From NCBI GenBank assembly GCA_026399515.1, contig JAPLQT010000119.1, positions 1-64,000 on the forward strand: a DNA stretch of 64,000 nt, written 5' to 3'. Source of the stretch: Pseudomonadota bacterium (GTDB lineage: Bacteria > Pseudomonadota > Gammaproteobacteria > Burkholderiales > Rhodocyclaceae). The position numbers and the translations under genes are program-made. Of the stretch, positions 56,173-64,000 are shown piece after piece (the stretch's first letter is position 1; every line of letters begins with the position of its first letter). The notes beneath the pieces are model-generated. The model was not told where the DNA came from. It saw nothing but the letters and a program-made list of their open reading frames with translations, and made no database searches.

Positions 56173-56311
56173 TGTATACATTTTTGCCATAGGCAGCGCC
56201 TATTCTGGCTGTGGCCAGTCGTGACAATTACCCACTATGCTAGTAAACGCATAGCCCGAACCGGATATCTTGAGAAAAACCTGTTGACAGCCTGGCGGCT
56301 TAATGTATACA
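56173..56311 (+). promoter_or_regulatory. Candidate vanA promoter with two GntR-type operators
   Basis: TGTATACA occurs at 56173-56180 and 56304-56311 in the 211-bp gap upstream of the vanA ATG. Such 8-bp palindromes fit FCD-type GntR regulators (VanR-like). The second overlaps a putative promoter: -35 TTGACA at 56284-56289, 16-bp spacer, -10 TATACA at 56306-56311, so binding there would block RNA polymerase. The likely regulator is the GntR protein encoded at 57437. Confidence 0.6.
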
Positions 56312-56348
56312 GTCCGTATGCACTGTCCTCTCGTTCAGGAGCTATGCC

Positions 56349-57440
56349 ATGAGCTCAGCCGCCACCAAACTCAGCTTTCCCATGAATGCCTGGTACGCCG
56401 CCGCCTATGACGTGGAACTGCGGCGCGCATTGTTGCCGCGTACGGTCTGCAACAAGAAGCTGGTGATGTACCGCCGCGCCGACGGCACGCCTGCGGTGTT
56501 GGAGGACGCCTGTTGGCACAGGTTGCTGCCGCTTTCCAAGGGGCGGCTGATCGGCGACGAGGTGGAGTGTGGCTACCACGGACTGGTGTACAGCCCCGAG
56601 GGGCGCTGCATCAGCATGCCGTCCCAGGAAAAGCTCAACCCATCGGCCTGCGTGCGCAGTTTCCCGGTGGCCGAGAAGCATCGCTTCATCTGGGTCTGGC
56701 TGGGAGATTCGGCCCTGGCCGACGTCTCGGCGATACCGGACCTGCACTGGAACAACGACCCGGCCTGGGCCGGCGACGGCAAATTGCTCCACGTGAATTG
56801 CGATTACCGTCTGGTGGTGGACAACCTGATGGACTTGACCCATGAGACTTTCGTACACAACACCAGCCTGGGTAATCGCGCCGTCGCCGAGGCACCATTC
56901 ACCACCACCCACAGCGATACCTCGGCAACCGTGACGCGCTGGATGCGCGACATCGAACCGCCGCCCTTTTGGGCCGAGCAGTTGCGCCAACCGGGCAAGG
57001 TCGACCGCTGGCAGATCATCAATTTCCAGCCGCCGTGCACCGTCACTATCGACGTCGGCGTGGCCCCGGCCGGCAGTGGCGCCCCCGAGGGCGACCGCTC
57101 GCGGGGCGTGAACGGCTATGTACTCAACACCATCACGCCGGAGAGCGAGACCTCCTGCCACTATTTCTGGGCCTTCTGCCGCAACTACCGGCTGTCGGAG
57201 CAGGGCGTCACCCAGAGCTTGCGCGAGGGCGTATCCCGGGTGTTCGCCGAGGACGAGGTCATACTCGAGGCGCAACAGCAGGCCCTGCTCGATCATCCGG
57301 ACAAGAGCTTCCGCAACCTCAATATCGACGCCGGAGCGGTGTGGGCGCGTCGCATCATCGATCGTCTGGTCGCCGCCGAGCAGGACGCCCTGCGGCCTGC
57401 CACGGCGGGCGCGACTCAGCTCAGCGAGGAGACCGTTTGA
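56349..57440 (+). CDS. vanA: Rieske oxygenase, vanillate O-demethylase VanA-like
   Basis: 363 residues. Rieske cluster ligands Cys55/His57 (ACWHR) and Cys74/His77 (ECGYHG); mononuclear iron ligands Asp162, His165, His170 in NLMDLTHETFVHN. Length and C-terminal region fit aromatic O-demethylases such as VanA, which convert vanillate to protocatechuate and formaldehyde. The reductase partner VanB is not in the window. Other methoxy-aromatics are possible substrates. The stop overlaps the TTG of the GntR gene. Confidence 0.85.
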   Translation: MSSAATKLSFPMNAWYAAAYDVELRRALLPRTVCNKKLVMYRRADGTPAVLEDACWHRLLPLSKGRLIGDEVECGYHGLVYSPEGRCISMPSQEKLNPSACVRSFPVAEKHRFIWVWLGDSALADVSAIPDLHWNNDPAWAGDGKLLHVNCDYRLVVDNLMDLTHETFVHNTSLGNRAVAEAPFTTTHSDTSATVTRWMRDIEPPPFWAEQLRQPGKVDRWQIINFQPPCTVTIDVGVAPAGSGAPEGDRSRGVNGYVLNTITPESETSCHYFWAFCRNYRLSEQGVTQSLREGVSRVFAEDEVILEAQQQALLDHPDKSFRNLNIDAGAVWARRIIDRLVAAEQDALRPATAGATQLSEETV

Positions 57441-58198
57441 GGGCGACCACCATTCGGCTGAGGCGCGATGCCAGCCAGACGGATCGGGCCATACTGGGCA
57501 TGCGCGATCTGGTGCTGCGCGGCGAGTTCAAGGCCGGCGATCGCCTCACCGAACTTGCCTTGGTGGAAACTCTCGGCCTATCGCGCACGCCGATCCGCGC
57601 CGCGCTACAGCAGCTGACCCAGGAAGGCCTGCTGGAAGCGGTTCAGCCCACGGGCTATTTGGTGCGCGGGTTCAGCGAGAGCGAAATCTTCGACGCCATC
57701 GAGGTGCGGGGAACCATAGAGGGCCTGGCCGCCCGCATGGCCGCCGAGCGGGGCGTGTCGCAGCCGACGCTGCGCGATATGCGCGACTGCCTGGCGAAGA
57801 TCGACGAGGTGTTGACCAGGTCTAACCTCGGCGACGGGCAGTTGGCGCGCTTCGGCGCGCTAAATGAACAGTTCCACCACCTGCTGCTGCATGCCTCGGG
57901 CAGCGAGATGGTCAAACACGCCATGAGCCGGGTGGTGACGTTGCCCTTTGCCTCGCCCAACGCTTTCGTCCTGGTTCAGGCCAAGATTCCCGGCTCGCTC
58001 GAGATCCTGAAAATTGCCCAGGCACAGCATCACGACATTGTCGATGCGCTCGAGGAGCGTTCCAGCGCGCGGGCCGAACCGCTGTTGAGAGAACATGCGC
58101 GCAATGCGCGCAAGAATCTGGAGCTAGTGCTGCGCAATACGGATGCCTTGAGGCATCTGGTAGGGGCTCCGCTGATCCGCCGCCGTGGCGGCACCTGA
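57437..58198 (+). CDS. GntR-family (FCD) transcriptional regulator
   Basis: 253 residues with a TTG start overlapping the vanA stop (TTGA), AGGAG upstream. N-terminal winged helix AGDRLTELALVETLGLSRTP with IRAALQQLTQEGLLEAV; C-terminal all-helical FCD ligand domain with metal/effector residues in LNEQFHHLLLHASG and AQHHDIVDAL. Likely senses vanillate or a related aromatic and controls this operon, resembling VanR. Confidence 0.88.
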   Translation: MRATTIRLRRDASQTDRAILGMRDLVLRGEFKAGDRLTELALVETLGLSRTPIRAALQQLTQEGLLEAVQPTGYLVRGFSESEIFDAIEVRGTIEGLAARMAAERGVSQPTLRDMRDCLAKIDEVLTRSNLGDGQLARFGALNEQFHHLLLHASGSEMVKHAMSRVVTLPFASPNAFVLVQAKIPGSLEILKIAQAQHHDIVDALEERSSARAEPLLREHARNARKNLELVLRNTDALRHLVGAPLIRRRGGT

Positions 58199-58247
58199 GT
58201 TGCATCAGTGTCACCGCAAGCCAACGACAACATCATCAGGAGACATT

Positions 58248-59441
58248 ATGAACAAACCAATCGATTCCCAGCGTCGCGCCTTGCTCATGGGCAGTGCCGC
58301 CGCCCTGGCCGCCGGTGCTCTTCCGCGCTACGCCTTTGCCGCGGAGCCGGTGAGGGTGGGTTTGATTCTGCCGATGTCCGGTCCCTTCGCGTCTACCGGG
58401 AAGCAGATAGAGACGGCGATCCGCATCTATCAGCAGAAGTATGGCGATATGGCCGGCGGGCGCAAAGTGGAAATCCTGCTTAAGGATGACGGCGGCGTCG
58501 CGCCGGACGTGACCAAGCGACTGGCCCAGGAACTGGTCACCAAGGACCACGTGCAAATCCTCGCCGGCTTCGGCCTGACGCCCCTGGCTCTGGCCACGGC
58601 GCCCATCGCCACCCAGGCCAAGACGCCGATGATCGTCATGGGAGCGGCCACCTCCATCATTCCGCAACGCTCGCCCTACATCGTGCGCACCGGTTTCACC
58701 CTGCCCCAGGTGACAGCGCCCCTGGCCGACTGGGCGGTCAAGAACAAGCGCCTCAACATCAAGTCGGTGGTCACCCTGGTCAGCGATTACGGCCCGGGCA
58801 TGGATGCCGAGAAGGTCTTCGTCAAGCACTTCACCGCCGGTGGCGGCAAGATTCTCGACAGCCTGCGCGCGCCCTTGCAGAACCCGGACTTCGCCCCCTT
58901 CATCCAAAGGATCAAGGACACCAGGCCGGACGCCATGTTCGTGTTCGTGCCGTCGGGGGCCGGCACGGCGGTGATGAAGCAGTTCGTCGAACGTGGCCTG
59001 GACGCGGCCGGCGTCAAGCTGATCTGCACCGGCGACGTATTGGACGACGATCTGATGCCAAGCATAGGCCAGGCAGCGCTGGGCGTGCACAGTTCGCACC
59101 ACTACTCGGCGGCTCATCCCTCGGCCGACAACACTGCATACGTGGCCGAGTTCGCCAAGCAGATCAAGAGCCGCCCCAATTTCCATTCGGTCGGCGGCTA
59201 CGATGGCATGCACCTGATCTACGAAGCCCTGAAGAAGACTGCTGGCGACAGCGATGGCGACAAGCTGCTGGCGGCGATGAAGGGAATGAAATGGACCAGC
59301 GTACGCGGCCCGGTCAGCATCGATGCGGAGACCCGCGACATCGTACAGAACGTGTACATCCGCAAGGCCGAGATGCGTGACGGCGCCGTCTACAACATCG
59401 AGTTCGAGACCATAGAGAACTTCAAGGATCCAGGCGTCTGA
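58248..59441 (+). CDS. ABC transporter substrate-binding protein, branched-chain/aromatic type
   Basis: 397 residues, AGGAG site. The N-terminus SQRRALLMGSAAALAAGALP-RYAFA is a twin-arginine-like signal peptide. Peripla_BP_6 fold: VRVGLILPMSGPFASTGKQI, ILLKDDGGVAPDVTKRLAQE, PDAMFVFVPSGAGTAVMKQF. Such receptors near ferulate genes often bind aromatic acids. 49 bp after the GntR gene. The substrate is inferred from context. Confidence 0.88.
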   Translation: MNKPIDSQRRALLMGSAAALAAGALPRYAFAAEPVRVGLILPMSGPFASTGKQIETAIRIYQQKYGDMAGGRKVEILLKDDGGVAPDVTKRLAQELVTKDHVQILAGFGLTPLALATAPIATQAKTPMIVMGAATSIIPQRSPYIVRTGFTLPQVTAPLADWAVKNKRLNIKSVVTLVSDYGPGMDAEKVFVKHFTAGGGKILDSLRAPLQNPDFAPFIQRIKDTRPDAMFVFVPSGAGTAVMKQFVERGLDAAGVKLICTGDVLDDDLMPSIGQAALGVHSSHHYSAAHPSADNTAYVAEFAKQIKSRPNFHSVGGYDGMHLIYEALKKTAGDSDGDKLLAAMKGMKWTSVRGPVSIDAETRDIVQNVYIRKAEMRDGAVYNIEFETIENFKDPGV

Positions 59442-59487
59442 GCCTGATAGACTATTTCGTTTTCAACAAACCTCAGGAGGAGAAAAA

Positions 59488-60630
59488 ATGAACACAATGT
59501 TACGGATCATCGTGCTGGTTTCGGCGGCGTTGATTGGCGCGGCCACGGCGCAGGCGGAAATTACCATCGGCATCGACCTGCCTCTCACCGGACCCGCGGC
59601 AGGCCTGGGCATTCCCTGCAAGAACGGCCTGGTCTTCTGGCCGGACAGTATCGCCGGGGAGAAGCTCAAACTGATCATCCTCGATGACGGCAGCGACCCC
59701 AGCCAGGCGACCAGGAATGCCCGGCGCTTCATATCCGAGGACAAGGTTGACTTGATGATGGGCTCCGCCGGAACGGTGCCGGCGCTGGCCATGGCCGCGA
59801 TCGCTGCGGAAGGAGAGACGGTACAGTTGGCGGAGTCGCCGATCGAACTGGCGCCCGGCAAGGACGCCTGGACTTTCCGTCTGCCGCAATCCACGGCGGT
59901 CATGGCCGAGGGCATCGTCGAGCACATGAAGAAGAACGGCGTGAAGACCTTCGCCTTCATCGGCTACTCCGACGCCTACGGCGAAAGCTGGCTCAAGGAC
60001 ATGACGCGCATCGCTAATGAAGCAGGCATCAAGCTGACCACGGCCGAACGATTCGCCCGGCCCGACACCAGCGTAACGGCCCAAGCCATCAAGGCGGTTG
60101 CCAGCAATCCCGACGCCATCGTCCTGGTCGCCTCGGGCAGCGGCGCCGCCATGCCGCACCTGGCGGTGGTCGACCGGGGCTACAAGGGCAAGATCTACCA
60201 GACGCACAGCGCTGCTTCGAATGACCTGATCCGTCTGGGCGGCAAGAGCGTCGAAGGCGCTTTCGTGATTTCCGGTCTGGCGGTGATGCCTGAGGGATTG
60301 GCCGACGGCCACCCGTCCAAGAAGCTGGCGGTGGACTTCGTGCAGAAATACGAAGCGAAGTTCGGTCCTGGCACGCGCAACCAATTTGCCGCGCATACTT
60401 ATGATGCCTTGCTGGTGTTGCAGCGGGTGATCCCCGAAGCGCTAAAGAAGGGCAAGCCGGGCACCAAGGAATTTCGTGCCGCACTGCGCGATGCCCTGGA
60501 AAATGCCGGCGAGATTCCGGTCACTCAAGGCGTCTTTCGCTATACCGCGAAAGACCATTTCGGCTTGAATTCACATGCTCGCATGATGCTGACCATTGCC
60601 AACGGCAACTGGAAAGTCGTGACGCCCTGA
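59488..60630 (+). CDS. Second ABC transporter substrate-binding protein
   Basis: 380 residues, AGGAGGAG site. Sec signal peptide MNTMLRIIVLVSAALIGAAT-AQA. Same Peripla_BP_6 class: ITIGIDLPLTGPAAGLGIPC, LIILDDGSDPSQATRNARRF, VKTFAFIGYSDAYGESWLKD. Only partially similar to the first receptor, so it probably has a different ligand. No permease or ATPase gene is found in the window for either receptor. Confidence 0.88.
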   Translation: MNTMLRIIVLVSAALIGAATAQAEITIGIDLPLTGPAAGLGIPCKNGLVFWPDSIAGEKLKLIILDDGSDPSQATRNARRFISEDKVDLMMGSAGTVPALAMAAIAAEGETVQLAESPIELAPGKDAWTFRLPQSTAVMAEGIVEHMKKNGVKTFAFIGYSDAYGESWLKDMTRIANEAGIKLTTAERFARPDTSVTAQAIKAVASNPDAIVLVASGSGAAMPHLAVVDRGYKGKIYQTHSAASNDLIRLGGKSVEGAFVISGLAVMPEGLADGHPSKKLAVDFVQKYEAKFGPGTRNQFAAHTYDALLVLQRVIPEALKKGKPGTKEFRAALRDALENAGEIPVTQGVFRYTAKDHFGLNSHARMMLTIANGNWKVVTP

Positions 60631-60659
60631 AAGGATGCACCATCGATACGAGCGATAGC

Positions 60660-61541
60660 ATGATCAACGTTGACCAATTGGTGGCGATCGATATCCATAC
60701 CCACGCCGAAAAGTCCTGTCGCATGCCGACGGACGACGAAGCGCAGGCCATGGAAGAAGCCAAGAAGAAATATTTCAAGCACGCCACGGGTCAGCCGAGC
60801 ATCCCCGAAATTGCCTCGTATTACCGCGAACGCAGGATGGCTTGCGTGATCTTCCCGGTGGACAGCGAATGCGCCACCGGGATGCATCGCGTGCCCAACG
60901 ACGAGGTGGCGGAGCTGGTGGCGCAGAACAGCGACGTCATGATCCCCTTTGCCAGCATCGATCCTCACAAGGGCAAAATGGGCGTGCGCGAGGCACGGCG
61001 CCTGATCGAGGAATACGGGGTGAAGGGCTTCAAGTTCCATCCCTCGATCCAGGCTTTCTACCCGAATGACCGGCTAGCCTATCCCTTGTATGAGCTGATT
61101 GCCGAACACGGTCTGCCGGCGCTGTTCCACACCGGGCAGACCGGCATCGGCGCGGGCATGCCCGGCGGCGGTAATGTCCGTCTGAAGTACTCCAACCCGA
61201 TGCTGCTCGACGACGTGGCCGCGGATTTTCCCGACATGCCGATCATCCTCGCCCATCCGTCGTTTCCCTGGCAGGAAGAGGCGCTCTCGGTCGCCACGCA
61301 CAAGCCGCAGGTGTATATCGACCTGTCCGGCTGGTCGCCCAAGTACTTCCCGCCTATCCTGATCCAGTATGCCAACACGCTGCTCAAACACAAGATGCTG
61401 TTCGGCTCAGACTTTCCCTTGATCACGCCGGATCGCTGGCTAGCCGACTTTGCCAAGATTCCGATCAAGGACGAAGTGCGTCCGCTGATCCTCAAGGAAA
61501 ACGCCGTTCGGCTGCTTAAACTCAGGCCAGAGACCGTTTAA
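60660..61541 (+). CDS. Amidohydrolase-family protein of aromatic CoA-ester degradation
   Basis: 293 residues. Metal-dependent TIM barrel: VAIDIHTHAE (HxH), GFKFHPSIQAF, FHTGQTGIGAG, ILAHPSFPWQEE and MLFGSDFPL (terminal Asp). It resembles the amidohydrolase-like 4-hydroxyphenyl-beta-ketoacyl-CoA hydrolases and ACMSD-type decarboxylases. Standing 3 bp before feruloyl-CoA synthase, it may release vanillate from the beta-keto CoA ester. That role is inference. Confidence 0.85.
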   Translation: MINVDQLVAIDIHTHAEKSCRMPTDDEAQAMEEAKKKYFKHATGQPSIPEIASYYRERRMACVIFPVDSECATGMHRVPNDEVAELVAQNSDVMIPFASIDPHKGKMGVREARRLIEEYGVKGFKFHPSIQAFYPNDRLAYPLYELIAEHGLPALFHTGQTGIGAGMPGGGNVRLKYSNPMLLDDVAADFPDMPIILAHPSFPWQEEALSVATHKPQVYIDLSGWSPKYFPPILIQYANTLLKHKMLFGSDFPLITPDRWLADFAKIPIKDEVRPLILKENAVRLLKLRPETV

Positions 61542-61544
61542 GGG

Positions 61545-63395
61545 ATGTCCGCGTCGCCCATCTATCGCGCGGCCCGCGTTGGCGGGACTTTCTCCCCGAG
61601 CTTCGACAGGCGTGCCGATGGCAGCCTGATCATCGGCTCGGACGAAGCACTCGGCGCTTACCCGGCGCGTCTCACCGATCGCCTGATCCATTGGGCCGCG
61701 GTCTGTCCCGAGCGTTGCTTCGCCGCCAAACGCGACTCAAGCGGCGATTGGCGCCGTTTGAGTTATTGCGATGCCCTGGCTCAAACCCGTTCGATTGCCG
61801 AGGCCTTGCTGAAAAGAGACCTGTCGGCGGAGCGGCCGATTGTGATCCTGTCTGGGAACGATCTGGATCACCTGTTGCTGTCGCTGGCAGCGATGTGGGC
61901 CGGCATTCCTTATGCGCCGATCTCCACCGCGTATTCCCTGATCTCGCAGGACTACGGCAAGCTCAGGCACATATTTGGCGTGCTGACGCCGGGACTGGTA
62001 TTCGCCGGCGATGGTGAGGCCTATGGCAACGCCGTGCGAGCCGTGGTGCCGGAAGGCGTCGAGATCGTGCTCAATCGCGGCAAGGTCCAGGGCCGGCGCC
62101 ATACCGATTTCTCCGGGCTGCTCGCCACGCCGGCCGGCGTCGCCGGCGACCGCGCGCAGCAGGCGACCGAGCCCGACACCATCGCAAAGTTCCTGTTCAC
62201 CTCCGGTTCGACCAAGCTGCCCAAGGCGGTCATCAATACCCAGAGGATGTTGTGCAGCAATCAGCAGATGCTGCTCCAGTGTTTTCCATTCGTAAATGAG
62301 GAACCCCCGGTCCTCGTCGATTGGCTGCCCTGGAACCACACCTTTGGCGGCAACCACAATGTCGGACTCGTCCTCTACAACGGCGGCACACTGTACATCG
62401 ACGACGGCAAGCCGGCGTCCCATCTGATCGGCGAAACGCTCCGCAATCTGCGCGAGATTCCCACCACGATCTATTTCAATGTGCCTAAAGGATTCGAGGA
62501 AATCGTCAAGGTCCTGGAAAGCGACGCCGAGCTCCAGAAGACGTTCTTTTACAAGGTCAAGGCTTTCATGTTTGCGGGGGCGGGACTTTCGCAGGCCGTG
62601 TGGGACCGGCTGGACCATATCGCCGAACAGGTCTGTGGCGAACGTATTCGCATGCTGACTGGCCTGGGCATGACCGAGACCGCACCATTTGCGTTGTGCG
62701 CAAATGGTGCGGTGGTTCGCTCCGGCGTCGTCGGCCTGCCGGCACCCGGACTGGAAGTTAAGCTTGCGCCCGAAGGCGACAAGCACGAAGTCCGCTACTG
62801 CGGTCCGTCGGTGACCCCTGGCTACTGGCGCGCGCCCGAGCAGACCGATGCCGCCTTCGACGAGGAGAATTTCTTCCGCAGCGGCGATGCCCTCAAGTTC
62901 ATCGACGAGACGCAGCCAACGCTGGGCTTGATGTTCGACGGCCGAATCGCCGAAGACTTCAAGTTATCAACGGGCACCTTCGTTTCCGTCGGCCCCTTGC
63001 GGGCCAAAGTGATCGTGGCTGGAGCACCGTATGTCCAGGACGTGGTCATCACCGCACCTGACCGGAACGATGTCGGGATTCTGATATTCCCATTCATCGA
63101 CGAGTGCCGCAAACTGGCGGGATGCGACCAGGCCTTGCCGCCGGCAAGGGTACTGGCCGCTTCCGCCGTCAGAAAATATTTTCAGGATTTGGTCGACCGC
63201 CTGTACGCTGACGGAACCGGCAGCGCCAACCGTATCGTCCGCGCTCGTTTGATCGCGGACTCGTTGTCCATCGACCGTGGTGAGGTCACCGACAAGGGGT
63301 CGATAAATCAACGCGCGGTTCTCGCACACCGCACCCAGTTGGTCGATGCCATGTATGATGAAACGGACGCGGATCTCATATTGGCTGAACACTGA
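61545..63395 (+). CDS. fcs: Feruloyl-CoA synthase
   Basis: 616 residues. AMP-forming ligase with P-loop-like FTSGSTKLPKAVINTQRMLC, LVDWLPWNHTFGGNHN, MLTGLGMTETAPFAL and LMFDGRIAEDFKLSTGTFVS. These variants, including the missing C-terminal catalytic lysine context typical of other ligases, are those of feruloyl-CoA/4-hydroxybenzoyl-type synthetases. Activates ferulate, p-coumarate or caffeate. No enoyl-CoA hydratase/aldolase (ech) or vdh follows, so a beta-ketoacyl route is likely. Confidence 0.92.
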   Translation: MSASPIYRAARVGGTFSPSFDRRADGSLIIGSDEALGAYPARLTDRLIHWAAVCPERCFAAKRDSSGDWRRLSYCDALAQTRSIAEALLKRDLSAERPIVILSGNDLDHLLLSLAAMWAGIPYAPISTAYSLISQDYGKLRHIFGVLTPGLVFAGDGEAYGNAVRAVVPEGVEIVLNRGKVQGRRHTDFSGLLATPAGVAGDRAQQATEPDTIAKFLFTSGSTKLPKAVINTQRMLCSNQQMLLQCFPFVNEEPPVLVDWLPWNHTFGGNHNVGLVLYNGGTLYIDDGKPASHLIGETLRNLREIPTTIYFNVPKGFEEIVKVLESDAELQKTFFYKVKAFMFAGAGLSQAVWDRLDHIAEQVCGERIRMLTGLGMTETAPFALCANGAVVRSGVVGLPAPGLEVKLAPEGDKHEVRYCGPSVTPGYWRAPEQTDAAFDEENFFRSGDALKFIDETQPTLGLMFDGRIAEDFKLSTGTFVSVGPLRAKVIVAGAPYVQDVVITAPDRNDVGILIFPFIDECRKLAGCDQALPPARVLAASAVRKYFQDLVDRLYADGTGSANRIVRARLIADSLSIDRGEVTDKGSINQRAVLAHRTQLVDAMYDETDADLILAEH

Positions 63396-63433
63396 ATGAA
63401 AACGGCCCTCATCGCTGAGAGCCGCTGTAATAC

Positions 63434-63510
63434 TGGTGGTGATGAGTGGACTTGAACCACCGACCCCCGGATTATGAATCCGATGCTCTAACCGACTGAG
63501 CTACATCACC
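63434..63510 (-). tRNA. tRNA-Met (anticodon CAT, elongator)
   Basis: On the minus strand: acceptor GGTGATG/CATCACC, anticodon arm CGGAT-TCATAAT-CCG with CAT, T-arm with GGTTCAAGTCC, ACCA end with encoded CCA. 77 nt. The sequence matches elongator-type tRNA-Met rather than the initiator, which lacks pairing at 1-72. CAT-anticodon tRNA-Ile2 is less likely by the GGTGATGTAGCTCAG start. Confidence 0.95.
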
Positions 63511-63615
63511 AATTATCGCCAGGCAAAAGGCAATCAGGCCATTTAGCAAGGGGCGGAATTATCCAGTGTGGTGCCAAGCCTTGTCAAGTTTGATGCTCTC
63601 CGCGACAATAGGCGG

Positions 63616-64000
63616 ATGAATCAGGATTTCGATGTAGTCATTGTCGGCGGCGGCCTCGCCGGCCTCTCCCTGGCTGTCGCCTTGAGCACCAGCCGTCTGA
63701 GTGTTGCCGTGGTCGAAGGAAGAGCGCCGGCGGACACTGTCGGTTGGGATAGCCGTATCTATGCAGTCAGCCCCGCCAATGCGCGTTTCCTGAACGAGAT
63801 CGGCATCTGGCAGCATTTCGATCCTTCGCGCATTGCGGCGGTTCAGGCAATGGAAATTTACGGTGATGCGGGTGGCCGGCTGGATTTTTCCGCCTATGAC
63901 AGCGGCGTAGAGGAACTGGCGTGGGTCATCGAGGCTTCGTTGATTCAGCGTGAACTATGGGAAACCGCCAAACGCCAGGGCAATGTCACGCTGTTCTGTC
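63616..64000 (+). CDS. UbiH/UbiF/VisC-family FAD monooxygenase, 5' part
   Basis: Open to the right edge (128 codons visible). N-terminal FAD motif FDVVIVGGGLAGLSLAVAL, then GWDSRIYAVSPANARFLNEI, LDFSAYDSG and AWVIEASLIQREL, as in ubiquinone-biosynthesis hydroxylases (UbiH, UbiI, UbiL, UbiM). Hydroxylates the quinone ring with NAD(P)H and O2. Start ATG at 63616; which ring position cannot be told from this part. Confidence 0.9.
   Translation, partial: MNQDFDVVIVGGGLAGLSLAVALSTSRLSVAVVEGRAPADTVGWDSRIYAVSPANARFLNEIGIWQHFDPSRIAAVQAMEIYGDAGGRLDFSAYDSGVEELAWVIEASLIQRELWETAKRQGNVTLFC

Noticed and set aside
63403-63424. Weak hairpin after fcs as terminator
   Set aside because: One internal mismatch and no T run; could be chance.

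Overview
The window looks like a chromosomal segment of a GC-rich betaproteobacterium, probably near the Rhodocyclales/Sterolibacteriaceae or Nitrosomonadales. The clues are the betaproteobacterial block tRNA-Gln-prs-rplY-pth-ychF, a class I PHA synthase, a complete leucine-degradation (liu) operon, and the first codons of a form II RuBisCO (cbbM) at the left edge. The taxon is inferred; no rRNA is present.

Layout. 1-6.8 kb: start of cbbM with a LysR-type site, then a minus-strand cluster of transglutaminase/DUF2126, the Anbu proteasome-like peptidase, an alpha-E protein and a circularly permuted ATP-grasp enzyme (predicted peptide-modification system). 7-15 kb: cytochrome c, a receiver domain with a hydrophobic tail, argS-SPOR-dsbA-SDR, a YeiH exporter with a 49-aa membrane peptide and a universal stress protein, and a phosphoesterase. 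15-17 kb: accessory patch with an inverted repeat pair around an unknown secreted protein, and a broken toxin with an intact antitoxin. 17-20 kb: MBL hydrolase-phaC-PIN operon. 20.6-34.4 kb: MerR regulator, a 34-bp perfect palindrome, and a long liu operon taking leucine-derived isovaleryl-CoA to acetoacetate and acetyl-CoA; its isovaleryl-CoA dehydrogenase lacks about 20 conserved residues. 34.4-38 kb: housekeeping block.

38-44 kb (minus strand): chemoreceptor, a bufferin-type copper-binding RiPP operon (precursor, DUF692 and DUF2063 proteins) with an ECF sigma factor, a zinc-finger anti-sigma candidate and a GST, then a response regulator. 44.1-48.2 kb: zorA-zorB-zorC of a Zorya-like anti-phage system without the usual zorD or zorE, directly behind a dispersed repeat whose other copy lies 23.5 kb away in inverse orientation. 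48.4-53.6 kb: an unassigned five-gene redox operon (radical SAM, SDR, flavoprotein, 4Fe-4S protein, FAD oxidase). 53.7-56.1 kb: TonB-like protein and a frameshifted homocysteine methyltransferase. 56.3-63.4 kb: methoxy-aromatic/ferulate operon (VanA-like oxygenase, GntR regulator, two ABC binding proteins, amidohydrolase, feruloyl-CoA synthase). The window closes with tRNA-Met and the start of a UbiH-family hydroxylase.

The best candidates for unusual biology are the zorABC locus without a nuclease/helicase partner, the bufferin operon with its own ECF sigma factor, the redox operon at 48.4-53.6 kb, and the two in-place gene lesions (isovaleryl-CoA dehydrogenase and homocysteine methyltransferase).
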